From: Clitoria ternatea
Taxonomy: Eukaryota > Streptophyta > Magnoliopsida > Fabales > Fabaceae
DNA length: 64,000 nucleotides
Direction of reading: 5' to 3'
Assembly (NCBI GenBank): GCA_037962975.1
Contig: CM075673.1
Span: 158,864,667 to 158,928,666, forward strand
A program made the position numbers and the translations under genes. The first letter of the stretch is position 1, and every line of letters begins with the position of its first letter. The notes under the pieces were generated by a model, which did not search any database, was not told where the DNA came from, and saw only the letters and a list, made by a program, of their open reading frames with translations. Below, piece by piece: positions 21,401-32,273 of this stretch.

Positions 21401-24179
21401 TTTTCCCAAAGAATCTAAAAAATAAGGTAAGTTGTTAAAAATTAAAGTGGATAAATGATGAAACGAGTCCCTGTTTGCCTATTGTCTGATAAAACATTCA
21501 TGTAACAAGAAAAATAAAGTACCTACATTCTTATCAACCTTCAAATTTTGTTGTTCTTTTTGTCTTTTTTTGTTTTGATTAAATGAGCTTTTTTCACTCA
21601 ATTGCTGTGATTTTCCTTATTTCTAGTTGGACTCTTACTAGCTATTTTAATTATAAGTGCTTTTTTTTTGTTAAATGTCATTGGGTTTTTCCTTATTTTG
21701 TTTTCTTATTTGATAGTAATATCGTAGATCTAGAGTGGTTGGATGTTGTTTCTTTTCCTAATAAGGTGATTGATTTGTTTTATACTGTTTAGAGTAGTCC
21801 ATTCCTATGGACAGTTCAAGTTATAGTGTTTTTAAAAACAAAAAATAAGAAATGAATTCTCCCTTAACTGTTGTGGTTTTCCTTGTTTCTAGTTGGACTA
21901 TTGCTAGCTCTTTAATTATAATTCTGACAATTCAAGTTTTGGTGTCTTTGATCTTTATTCCTTTGGTCTCTCTGAATTTTAAAACTTGTTTTTGAGGAGC
22001 AAAAGATAAAAAATGAATGAAACACACTCTAAGTTTTTTCATTGAATTGTATTAAATTTTCATTTCGAGTTTTAAGTATATGGTTATTCTTATATGACAT
22101 AAATTTGTAGGGGGAGAAAACAGTTTTAAACTTCTGACAAATGAATCCTTGAAAATTTTGAGGTGATACACATAATTTTTTTTTCTGGTTTGGAATAGGC
22201 ACAAAAATCCTCCTCTGAAGTCCTAACCTTCTACTTCTCATTCTCGTGCTTGCTGCTCTTTACCTGCAATAACAAACCACACAGGAAAATTAATTTCACA
22301 ACCATTTGTAACTTCATCAGAAAGATTGATTGGAATGTGCTTGGAAAAACTGAAAGCAATTTTTGGAGTTCAAAATGTGTGTGATGATTATATTATAGGG
22401 GCATCGATTTTGTTCAACACTGAACATTCATGCATTATTTTCTTGGAACGTAGTTTTGTAGGTGGCCAATATTTTTTTAGCTGAACTAAAAAAGGTAATG
22501 AAACTAATATTTTTCCTTTTAACATAAACATATATTTTTTGAGTTAGTTATCAATAGGTTTTTGCTATTTTTTTACAGTTGAGAGCAAAAGGTAGATTAA
22601 ATTGAAGGACTGTCCAAAGTGAACAAAGTTAAATTAGAAACCTATTAAACTTTTAATGAATTTTTTCTACATGTTCTTGGTGTAAAACAAATATGATTTT
22701 GTTTCAAATGGGTTTTCGCAATTTTTAGTGAATGTCTTAGTAGAATATATGATTTCTTTGAATTAAGGTTTATAGGTTAAAAAATGCACATCTTTTTATA
22801 TAAATTAAGTATGCATATGTTTTTAACATATAAACCTTAATTCAAAGAAATCATATCTTTCACCAAGACATTCACCAAAGAAGCGAAACCGTTTTGAAGC
22901 AAAATCATATTTGTTTTACAATAGAAACATGTAGAAAAAAAATTGATTAAAAATTTAATTAGTTTCTAATTTCACATTGTTCACTTTGGACAATCCTTCA
23001 ATTTAATCTACCTTTTTTTCTTAACAAAAAAAAAGTAGCAAAAACCTATTGACAACTAACTAAAAAAATATGTTTATGTTAAAAGAAAAAAGATTAGTTT
23101 CATTACCCTTTCCAGTTCAGCTAAAAAAATATTGGCCACCTATAAAATTGTGTTCCAAGAAAACAATGCATGAATGTTCAGCGTTGAACAAAAGCGATAC
23201 CTCTATAATATAATCATCATACAAATTTTAAACTCTAAAAATTATCTTTAGTCTTGCCAAGCATATTTCAATTAATCTTTATGAAGTTACAGATGACTGT
23301 GAAATTGATTTTCCTGAGTGGTTTGTTATTGTAAGTAAAGATGAGGAGGCACGAGAACGAGAAGTAGAAGGATGGAACTTTGGAGAAGAATTTTTGTGCT
23401 TATTCCAAACTAGAAAAGATGTGTATCAACTCAAAGTTTTCAAGAATTCATTTGTACAGAAATTCAAAACTGTCTGCTCCCCTATAAATTTATGTCATAT
23501 AAGAATAAACATATAGTGAAAGGAACTAGGAATGAAAATTTAATACAATTCAATGAAGAAACCTAGGGTGTGTTTGATTTATTTTTTATTTTTTGCTTCT
23601 CAAAAACAAGTTTTAAAAGTTGTTTCAGAGACACCAAAGGAATAAAGATCAAAGACACCAAAACTTAAACTGTCATAATTATATTTAAAAAGCTAACAAG
23701 AGCCCAACAAAAAGTAAGGAAAATCATAAAGTTGGGGGAAAAGTTCATTTTTTATTTTTTGTTTCTCAAAAACAAGTTTTAAAAGTTGTTTCAAAGACAC
23801 CACAACTTAAACTGTCTAGTGGAATGGACTACTCTGAATAGTACAAAACAAATCAATCACCTCATCAGGAAAAGAAATAACATCCAACCACTCTAGATCC
23901 ATGATATTACTATCAAATACCAAAACAAAGTAAGGAAAAACCCAATGACATTAACAAAAAAAGCAATTATAATTAAAATAGCTAACAAGAGTCCAACCAA
24001 AAGCAGGGAAAATCACAAATAGATGAAAAAAACCCATTTAATTAAAACGGAAAAAAAGTCAAAAAGAACAAAATTTGAAGATTGATGAGAATGTAGGTAC
24101 TTTACTTTCTTGTTACATGAAAGTTTTGTCACACAATAGGCAAACAGGGACTGGTTTCATTATTTATCCACTTTAATTT

Positions 24180-24970
24180 TTAACAACTTACCTTATTTTC
24201 TGGATTCTTTGGGAAAACAACACCAGTATCCAAATTAAATCTCAAATTCTTATTTCCCATCTTCATTTCTCTATGGCAGCGTTTGAAATAATGGTATATT
24301 ATTTCCAAAACATATTCAACATGCCAAGCATTGAAAATATTAAGTAGTTTTGATTTCCAGTTTATAGTTTTGCAATAAATGAAATGTTTTTCGGATAATT
24401 GCACCATCCATCACTATGCCTTGCTCATGTAACAATCGTAAGATATAGAGACACTTAAATCGGGTAAACATCTGAGACTCATAAGTCATTTGTAACTCAT
24501 GAGTAGCTACTACAAGTCTTAGAAGTCTCTTTATCTTCATGGTGTAGATTTAGATCTTCCAGTTGTTAGTGACGTCCATTCTAACCAAAAAACAAATACA
24601 AATGTTAGAGAATAAACAACTACAAATCCAAGTTGAAATTAAAATTAGAATTATAATTTCTCTGTAGGCTATACTTACAACAAATGTATTAGAAGGTCTA
24701 GCAAAATTGTGATGATGAGACATTTGTTCCTAACATATGTAGTAAAAATAGATTAGAAAATTATTCCATAAATATACAATGAGAGAAAGGATAGTTTATA
24801 CACCTGATAATAACTTACTCTTTGTCGTCTCCTTTTCTGGTTGATGGAACTCGAAGATCTTAGTTCTTCTTTAAGTTTTGAGTTATTTGGAACTTTACCT
24901 ACAGATGATGTATGATTACTACATATGGACTCCATTGTAGTGATGGGACTCAAAGAGCCTATTTCCAAGA
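24180..24970 (-). pseudogene. Unidentified gene fragment, right arm of foldback A
   Basis: Minus-strand exon-like pieces: MESICSNHTSSVGKV followed by a basic segment QKRRRQR (24968-24810), then LLRLVVATHELQMTYES with LLHEQGIVMD (24540-24340), then IYHYFKRCHREMK with NLRFNLDTG (24310-24185). Intervals look like introns. Further left, 23320-23510 on the plus strand holds a piece like EIDFPEWFVIVSKDEE. The same pieces occur in both arms of A and B. They look like one host or element gene caught in the inverted repeat. I do not recognise the protein. Confidence 0.5.
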
Positions 24971-25275
24971 AAAATTAATGGACAACACCTGCCAACTGTT
25001 GAACTTAATTAAGATAAGCTGAGTCTAGATTTTTAAAAAAAACATAAACATGTATTCTTGTGGGCTGGGTTTCATTTTGGCTAGTGGAAATGCTATTTGA
25101 ATTTAATATATAACCGCAGTTATTGAATTCATTTAATCAAATTTCAAATAATTAACTAAAATAATAAATCATTTTTTAAAACTTAATTATACTGAAATTA
25201 TTTTTTACTAAATTCATTACTCACAAAATATATTTTAACAAATATATTTATAATTACAGCCACATAACCTTTGAC

Positions 25276-26100
25276 ACGAGGTTGGCTGAATCCCTTTCTA
25301 TTTATTGTTCATCCCATCAACTAAATAATCATACACGACTTTTCCCCAATTATAGTCATGTAGATTATCCAAATCATCAAGATGGAAAAATAACCTATGT
25401 AGATTCATAGTAGAACTAAAAGTAGGAAAAAGAAAAATCACAAAACAATAGCAAATGTATAGACGACAAAAGTTGTCTATATTTTTCACTTACACAGTGC
25501 CTTCAGCAAATTAGTAAGTGCTTCTAAGATCGTTGCTTTTGTGATGGGTTGGTTAACCAAACCAGAAACTATGGAGGTGACATGATCACCTTCATATTGT
25601 ACATCTACACCTCCTTGATAGCGTAAGCCAAGGATCAAGCTTACTTGCTTCGCTGTAAAGGGATAACATGTACCCCTAATACAACCTAACCAAACAAAAC
25701 AAAATTACTTAGTGTAAATAATGTGTAGTAAAACAATAAATGAGAAATAATTAAATGCCTTACCTAACTAATAATTCATGCAAAAGTGTACCGCTAATTT
25801 TCATTTTTTTGGAATGTCCAACATAAATTTAAACGGGGTGCGCTGTATCCTCTCATGATATGCGCTAAACTCTTCATCTTTTAAACTTTTGTTTAACTCA
25901 AATTTCTTTAGCTGTAGTGCAATGTCGAACTTGTAGTTAAAAAAAAACAAACTTAGCTACAAGTATATAACTAATCAAAACATGTATTACGACAAGTACA
26001 TAACTAATCAAAACATATATTGTAAATTGTACTTTGAGATCATGTCCAAGTTCATGTTGTTCCTCCAGTATAGACTGCTCTGCCATGTCAAACTACAGTG
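25276..26100 (-). pseudogene. Degenerate plant transposon-associated ORF (S2 copy)
   Basis: Minus-strand pieces in order: KFDIALQLKKFELNKSLK with a RTPFKFML motif (about 25960-25770), an intron-like gap, PFTAKQVSLILGLRYQGG with SIVSGLVNQPITK (25690-25495), then FCRLYICYCFVIFLFP with DDLDNLHDYNWGKVV (25489-25298). This order resembles plant ORFs carried by transposons together with Ulp1 or plant mobile domains, but I cannot name the family firmly. The upstream sequence has no clear start. Its S1 homologue is at 342-700. Confidence 0.45.
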
Positions 26101-26599
26101 ACAATAGATATATACACACATATTAAATATATAAAAACTAATAAAATAAAAATATTATTTTTAATATATTAAATTATTTTTATGTTAATATTTATAATAA
26201 CTAATATTTTTTTGATAACTTTACCCCAAACTATCACTTTTTCAATCTAACTATACCAATTTTTTTACCAATTAAACATAATTATTACTTTCTAACTAAC
26301 TCTTCCAATATTATCATTCAAACACAAATCTCATTTACAGAATCTCAATTTTTCCAACCCATTTACAAAACCCAAATTTTTCTAACTAAAACTTTAAACC
26401 AGGCCTTACACTTACGACAACATATCATCACCTATACACCAACTCATTATTTTAAATTTCACATATTCACTTATTAAGATCATGACATCCCGCAACTTTA
26501 CTTACAGTAAGTTCGGGATATAACTTATACTCTTCAAAGAAACTACCACATATCACCCATCACTAGTGCAAAAATTGGATATAACAACGGGATATATTC

Positions 26600-27110
26600 A
26601 CGGGTATAAGTAGATCAGTGATAAAAACATGGGCGGTGGTATTTTTGAAATTATAAGGTGAACGCTATTATCAGCGAAAACTATATATCCACGGTTCACC
26701 TCATAACCGTGATCGTACCTATCAATATATATTCACGGTTGAGGAGTCAACCGTGGATATATAGTACCTGAAATATATATCCACGGTTGTGCGCACAACC
26801 GTGAATATATATTCATGGGTATGATCACGGTTATGATGTTAACCGTGGATATATATTGACGTCTATATTCACAGTTGTATTTCCAACCGTGGATATATAG
26901 TTCAAGTTTTAGGGTTTAAACACTGGGTACTGTATGTCCACGGTTGTTTTTATAACTGTGATTATAGATTTAATATTTATCCACGGTTGGGCTCGTAACC
27001 GTGGATAAATAGTTAACATTTATCCACGGTTGTTTGTTCAACCGTGAATATATGTGTAATATATTCACGGTTTCAAGGGGAACCGTGAATATACATCCTT
27101 TCTGAAACTT
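26600..27110. repeat. CACTA-2 subterminal repeats, left
   Basis: An array of CCACGGTT / AACCGTGG/A motifs in both orientations, many forming short hairpins. Likely transposase-complex binding sites by analogy with other CACTA elements. Confidence 0.8.
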
Positions 27111-28594
27111 CAAAAGCCGCGCCTTTCAGCCTTTTTTCACTTTCTCTTCTTCCTTTGCGCTGGTTGTCGTCTTCTTCGTCGTCCTCCTCTTTGCTGTTTG
27201 TAGGATTCTCTGTTCACTTCTTTCTTCTTTCGCGTGCCCTTGTTCTTCTTCGTTCACCATTGTCTGGTAAGTGCTCCCTTGCCCTTCTTCTTTCATTCAC
27301 TTTTTAGCCCTGCTTCGTTGTTATGCTTTATCACCATTGTCTGGAAAGCTTGTCTCTCTGTTTGTGTGTAGTCAAACATGAATGAATATAGGTCTCTGAG
27401 TTTGTGTTTTCATTGTTGAAGCTGAACTCCGTCTCTGCTTATTGCCTGTGACATTGCCTGTGACATTGCCTCTGTTTTCATTGTTGTGCTTAATTTTTTT
27501 TCATTTTTTTCATTTCCTGTGTCATTGCCTGTGTCTCTATTTTCATTTCTTTCAATGTCATTGTGTTTTCATTGCCTATGACATTAGTTATATGGGACCT
27601 GAAAAGTGTTCAACTTAGTTTAGGTAAGATTAATGTTTTTTGAAGACTTGATTTCCTTCAAACTTACATTCAATGGTCTTTATAGAAACCAAGTAAAGGA
27701 TGAATAGAATAAGAAGCTTTAGGCTATCAAATTAGAAATAAATGACCTTAGTGTATAGGGAAACAAACTACTGAATAATCTTTGTATCTCCTTCAGATTT
27801 AAAAAAATGGTGAATTTAGTCCTACATAAAAAAATAAATAAATACTATTGGATCAGAATTAAACATTAGAAAAGAAAATCATCAAACACATATAGATGTA
27901 GAGCCTTACTCTAGAAATAACTACTTGAAACTATTAAATAATCTGTACAATTGATTAATATTTGAGGGACAAGTTTGTTGTAATCTTGCCTCTATATAGT
28001 AATGTTATTACTGCTGTAATCAAAAGTTACATTTCACTTATATAATGTTATTGCTTGTTGGTTGCTCGTATATAATGTTATTTCTGTCTATTGTATGTAT
28101 GTGGTTTTCAATTTTATAGACTCGTAGGCTCATACTAGTTTAACTAGTATGAAAGTTGTTGTGCATATGAGTGAACCTTAGTTCCCCGTTTGAGATTCGA
28201 CACAAATGGTCATTAAATTAATTAATGTCATCGTTTGTGTTGAATCTTGAATTGTCCGTTTGGACAGTTTGGGATGAACAATTATTTTTTATACGTCATT
28301 GTTAGTATGTACAAGTTAGGAGTTATTTTAAAATTTGATAAACTTTCGGTAACTTGCATTTTGTGTTGTTCTCTGGGTGCATATTTGGTTGTGGTTGAAT
28401 TTGATTTGACCACTCTCATTTTATGTACTTAGAGACCAATGCGAAATGCTGCCGAAATTTCATCAAATTTTATAATAACTCATAACCTGTATATATGAAT
28501 GACGTATAAAAACAATTGTCATCCTGAATGGGTATAGGACCACCACCTTTGAAGAAAAAGTGAGGTTGATCATAGCACCTTGTAAACAGTTGGC
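27111..28594 (+). other. CACTA-2 leader region
   Basis: Noncoding sequence between the subterminal repeats and the transposase start. It begins with a pyrimidine-rich stretch (CTTCTTCGTC repeats, 27150-27300) likely to include the transcription start and 5' untranslated region. A hairpin made of GATTCGACACAAATGG and its near reverse complement lies at 28193-28247. Confidence 0.5.
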
Positions 28595-31411
28595 ATGGAT
28601 CGGAGTTGGATAACTGTATCACGCCTAAGTCTAGAGTACGAGGGGGGAGTTGAATCATTTATAGAATTCGTAGCGAGGAATGCAGTGGAGGTGAATGGAA
28701 AGTATTTTTGCCCTTGTGTGAAATGCTTAAACCTGCATCGGGTGGACTTAGAAGAGGTGCGAGAGCATCTACTGTGTGACGGTTTTCTACGTAGTTATAC
28801 GTGTTGGATATGGCATGGTGAAGATGTGGTGGTGCCAAGTAACAGCTCTCAAACTAAAAATCGAAGCTCGATGCATGACACCGATGTCGACATGGATGAC
28901 CGACTCGAGGATATGATCCGTGATGTGGGGGTAGAAGGTTTTAAGAAAGCTCATGTATATACGACTCTATGTGAGGACTCTGAGCAGCCGTTGTATCCAA
29001 ACTACGTCAATTTCACAAGGTTATCAGCAGTTTTGCGATTGTTTAATTTGAAGGCCATAAACGGGTGGATGGATAAAAGTTTCACTGACTTACTGAAGTT
29101 GTTGAAAGAAATGCTCCCAGCTGGAAACACCTTGCCGAATCGTAACTATGAGGCTAAAAAGGTGTTGTGTCCTATAGGTTTGGAGTATGAGAAAATACAT
29201 GCATGCCCAAATGATTGTGTATTATTCCGGGCTGAGTTAGAAATGCTGCATTGATGTCCTAGGTGTGGGGTGTCACGGTATAAGAAGAAAGAGGCGGATT
29301 CTGATGAGGTATGCACTAAAGGGTCTCCTGCAAAGGTGTTGTGGTATCTACCTATAGTTTCAAGACTAAAGCGTCTGTTTCCCAATGCAGATGATGTAAA
29401 ACTTATGAGATGGCATGCTGATGAGAGGGTTGTTGATGGACTACTTAGGCATCCGGCCAAGGGATCGCAATGGAAGAAAATGGATAGGATTTTTCCAGAA
29501 TTTGCCCATGAACCAAGAAATGTTAGGCTTGCACTAGCCACAGACGGCATGAACCCGTTTGGGAACCTGAGCACAAACTATAGTTCGTGGCCTATTTTGT
29601 TATTTGTTTACAACTTGTCGCCATGGTTGTGCATGAAGCGAAAATATGTGATGTTATCAATGATGATTTCTGGTCCATGACAACCGGGGAACGACATTGA
29701 TGTATATTTAACTCCATTGGTTGAAGACCTCAAAAGGTTGTGGGAAGACGGGGTTGAAGTGTTTGATGGGTTTACCGGGCAATCATTCAAATTGCGTGCC
29801 ATGCTATTTTGCACAATCAATGACTTTCCAGCGTATGGTAACTTATCCGGGTACAACGTGAAGGGTCATAAAGCTTGTCCAGTATGTGAGGAGGGGACTA
29901 GTTCTGTGCGGTTGCATCATGGCAGGAAAAATGTTTATCTTTGACATCGAAGGTTTCTTAAAGTGAATCATCCGTTTCGAAGGTTGAAGAAGTCGTTTAA
30001 CAATGCCCAAGATTTTGAAATGGCTCCTCCACCACTATCTGGTCACCAGGCATATGAAAAGGTGAAAGATGTCAACGTGCAATTTGGTAAGTGTGAAAAA
30101 CAGCACCCGACACAAAACAACTGGAAGAAAAGGTCAGTGTTTTTTGACCTGCCATATTGGAGGGAGCTTGATGTAAGACACTGCATTGATGTAATGCATG
30201 TGGAGAAGAATGTGTGTGACAGTTTAGTTGGTACACTCTTAAACATACCCGGGGAGACTAAGGATGGCCTAAACTCGCGTATAGACTTAGAGTTGATGGG
30301 TATACATTAGGATTTGCATCCATAATCAAAGGGCAAAAGAACATATTTGCCTCCAACATGTCATACGTTATCCAGAAAAGAAAAGCAAAGTCTGTGTGAA
30401 TCGTTACAAAGTGTGAAAGTTCCGTCTGGTTATGGCTCCAACATCAACTCTTGTGTTTCCATGAAAGATTTGAAGTTAGTTGGGTTGAAGTCTCACGATT
30501 GTCACATGTTGATGCAGCAGTTTCTGCCTATCGCCATTCGTGACATTCTTCCTAAAAATGTGAGAAATGTCATAACAAGGTTGTGTATGTTTTTCAATGC
30601 CATATGTTGCAAGGTAATCGTGCCCGGTGAATTGGATGTGTTGGAACAGGAAGCATCACTTATATTATGTCAGCTTGAAATGTATTTCCCGCCCTCTTTT
30701 TTTGACATAATGGTCCACTTAATCATCCATTTGGTGAGAGAGGTCCGTTGGTGTGGTCCAGTGTTCTTACAGTGGATGTATGTCGTTGAGCGATATATGA
30801 AGATATTGAAAGGGTATATGAAGAACCAACGTCGTCCCGAAGCTTCAATTGTGGAAAGATATATTGCAGAGGAAGCAATTAAGTTTTGTACTGAATACAT
30901 GTCACATGCTGCAAGCATTGGTATTCCAATGACTCGTCATGAAGGGAGATTGGATGGGAAAGGAACGATTGGAAAAAAAATAAAGAGCATGCCACGTGCT
31001 GATGTCCTTCAGGCACACTTGTATATTTTAAACAACACGGACGACGTGCAACCGTATCTAGCCACACACAAGGAGCTAGTCAAGAAAACCAACCCTAAAA
31101 TGACTGAAAAGTGGTTGTTGAATGAACACAACAAGAGTTTCATGCAGTGGTTCCAAAAGACCGTCCTGAAAGATGCATCTGCATCCTCGACATTACATCG
31201 ACTAGCACAGGGCCCGAACTTTGATGTCCTCACCTTTTGTGGGTATGACATAAACAACTATTCATTTTATACAAGGACACAGGATGAAAAGAGTACAAAT
31301 CAAAACAGTGGAGTGATGGTTGTGGCTCAGTCAATGCATTTCTCAACTTCAAAGGACAACAACCTTGTAATGGCTGAGTCATGCTACTTTGGTGTGATTG
31401 AAGATTTATGG

Positions 31412-32211
31412 TGATCCGGTCTGGATACCGGCCCCAATGTCATGATGTCAGGACGATCTCGTATAAGGAGAACCGGTATCATGGCCCAGCAGCGCCACAT
31501 CGGATATCCGATATCCCTCGTTCCACTCTTGCTTCATCAGCCGTTCCCCTTGCTTTCTCCATAACGGATGATCATCCGTCCTCACTGAACGTCTATATAG
31601 CCGTTAGTCTCCCATTCATAGCAAGATAAGAGGTCCTAATAACTTATCAGCGAAGATACTCTATGTAGCAAAATATGTCACGTCAATGGCCTCAGAGAGC
31701 AAGTACATGTGTCAGCGGATTATGCGGAAAGGTGATTATCCTCCATCCTTCCCATAGGATCGTACACTGATAATTGACCTACCCTCCTGACACATTCTGA
31801 GTGTTGAGCCATTCTGATTGACACAATTCACACGCTATCAGAACTAAGGGTCCCACCTGAACCCAACGACTCATTTCTTACGTTCAACCATAAATAGCTC
31901 ATTCATATATACATGCAAGGTTACGTTGTCCTGACTGATTTTTTACTATTTTATCGCTTGAGCATTCATTGAGTTCTTACACTCTTCTAACTTGAGCGTC
32001 GGAGAATCTTCACAGGTGGCACCACCTTTCACCCCTCTTCAACGCGAAACGTTGGTGTGAAGGACCTCCAGGACAACAAGACCGGTCCCTCCCACTGAGA
32101 GACCAGATTACCGCATCGGATACTCTCAGTACCGGTGTGCAAACCCTAAAACACCTATCTTCTTGTGGCTGGTCCCACACTGGACCTTAGACCCCGGTCC
32201 AGACCAATTCA
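31412..32211 (+). repeat. Gypsy-2 5' LTR
   Basis: 800 bp, TGATCCGG...AATTCA. TATA-like motifs at 31594-31599 and 31889-31897. Confidence 0.97.
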
Positions 32212-32212
32212 T

Positions 32213-32230
32213 TGGCACGCCCGGTGGGAC
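32213..32230 (+). promoter_or_regulatory. Gypsy-2 primer-binding site
   Basis: TGGCACGCCCGGTGGGAC, two bases after the 5' LTR and identical to Gypsy-1. Primer tRNA not identified. Confidence 0.7.
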
Positions 32231-32273
32231 TCGTTAGAGTTATTCCCATTTTCGTAGAAGTTTGGTTGTCGCA

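Larger units (their letters stand above)
342..25275 (+). repeat. Direct segmental duplication, copy S1
   Basis: Copy S1 of a tandem, same-orientation duplication. Collinear similarity by eye: 342-700 with 25507-25853; 5050-5616 with 25857-26570; 5617-6190 with 47420-47811; about 6280-8155 with 52110-54452; and 20180-25275 with 54457-60420. The gaps in collinearity are mostly copy-specific transposon insertions (CACTA-1 and Gypsy-1 here). A Copia LTR remnant and a foldback element are present in both copies and so predate the duplication. Block ends are approximate because they were not computed. Confidence 0.8.
20046..25275. mobile_element. Foldback element A, long inverted repeat
   Basis: About 5.2 kb. 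From about 20440 the sequence is mirrored around a centre near 22800: 20440-22800 matches the reverse complement of 22803-25275, giving arms of about 2.4 kb. The left end has an extra 400 bp (20046-20440) that is also found, inverted, at the right end of foldback B (60437-60752), so it belongs to the element's ends; the right end of A lacks it. Both arms carry the same unidentified gene-like sequence. No transposase is recognised, so the mechanism is unknown. Confidence 0.75.

Noticed and set aside
28247..28432. 61-residue open frame before the CACTA transposase
   Set aside because: It is in the AT-rich leader, has no domain, and no counterpart in CACTA-1.
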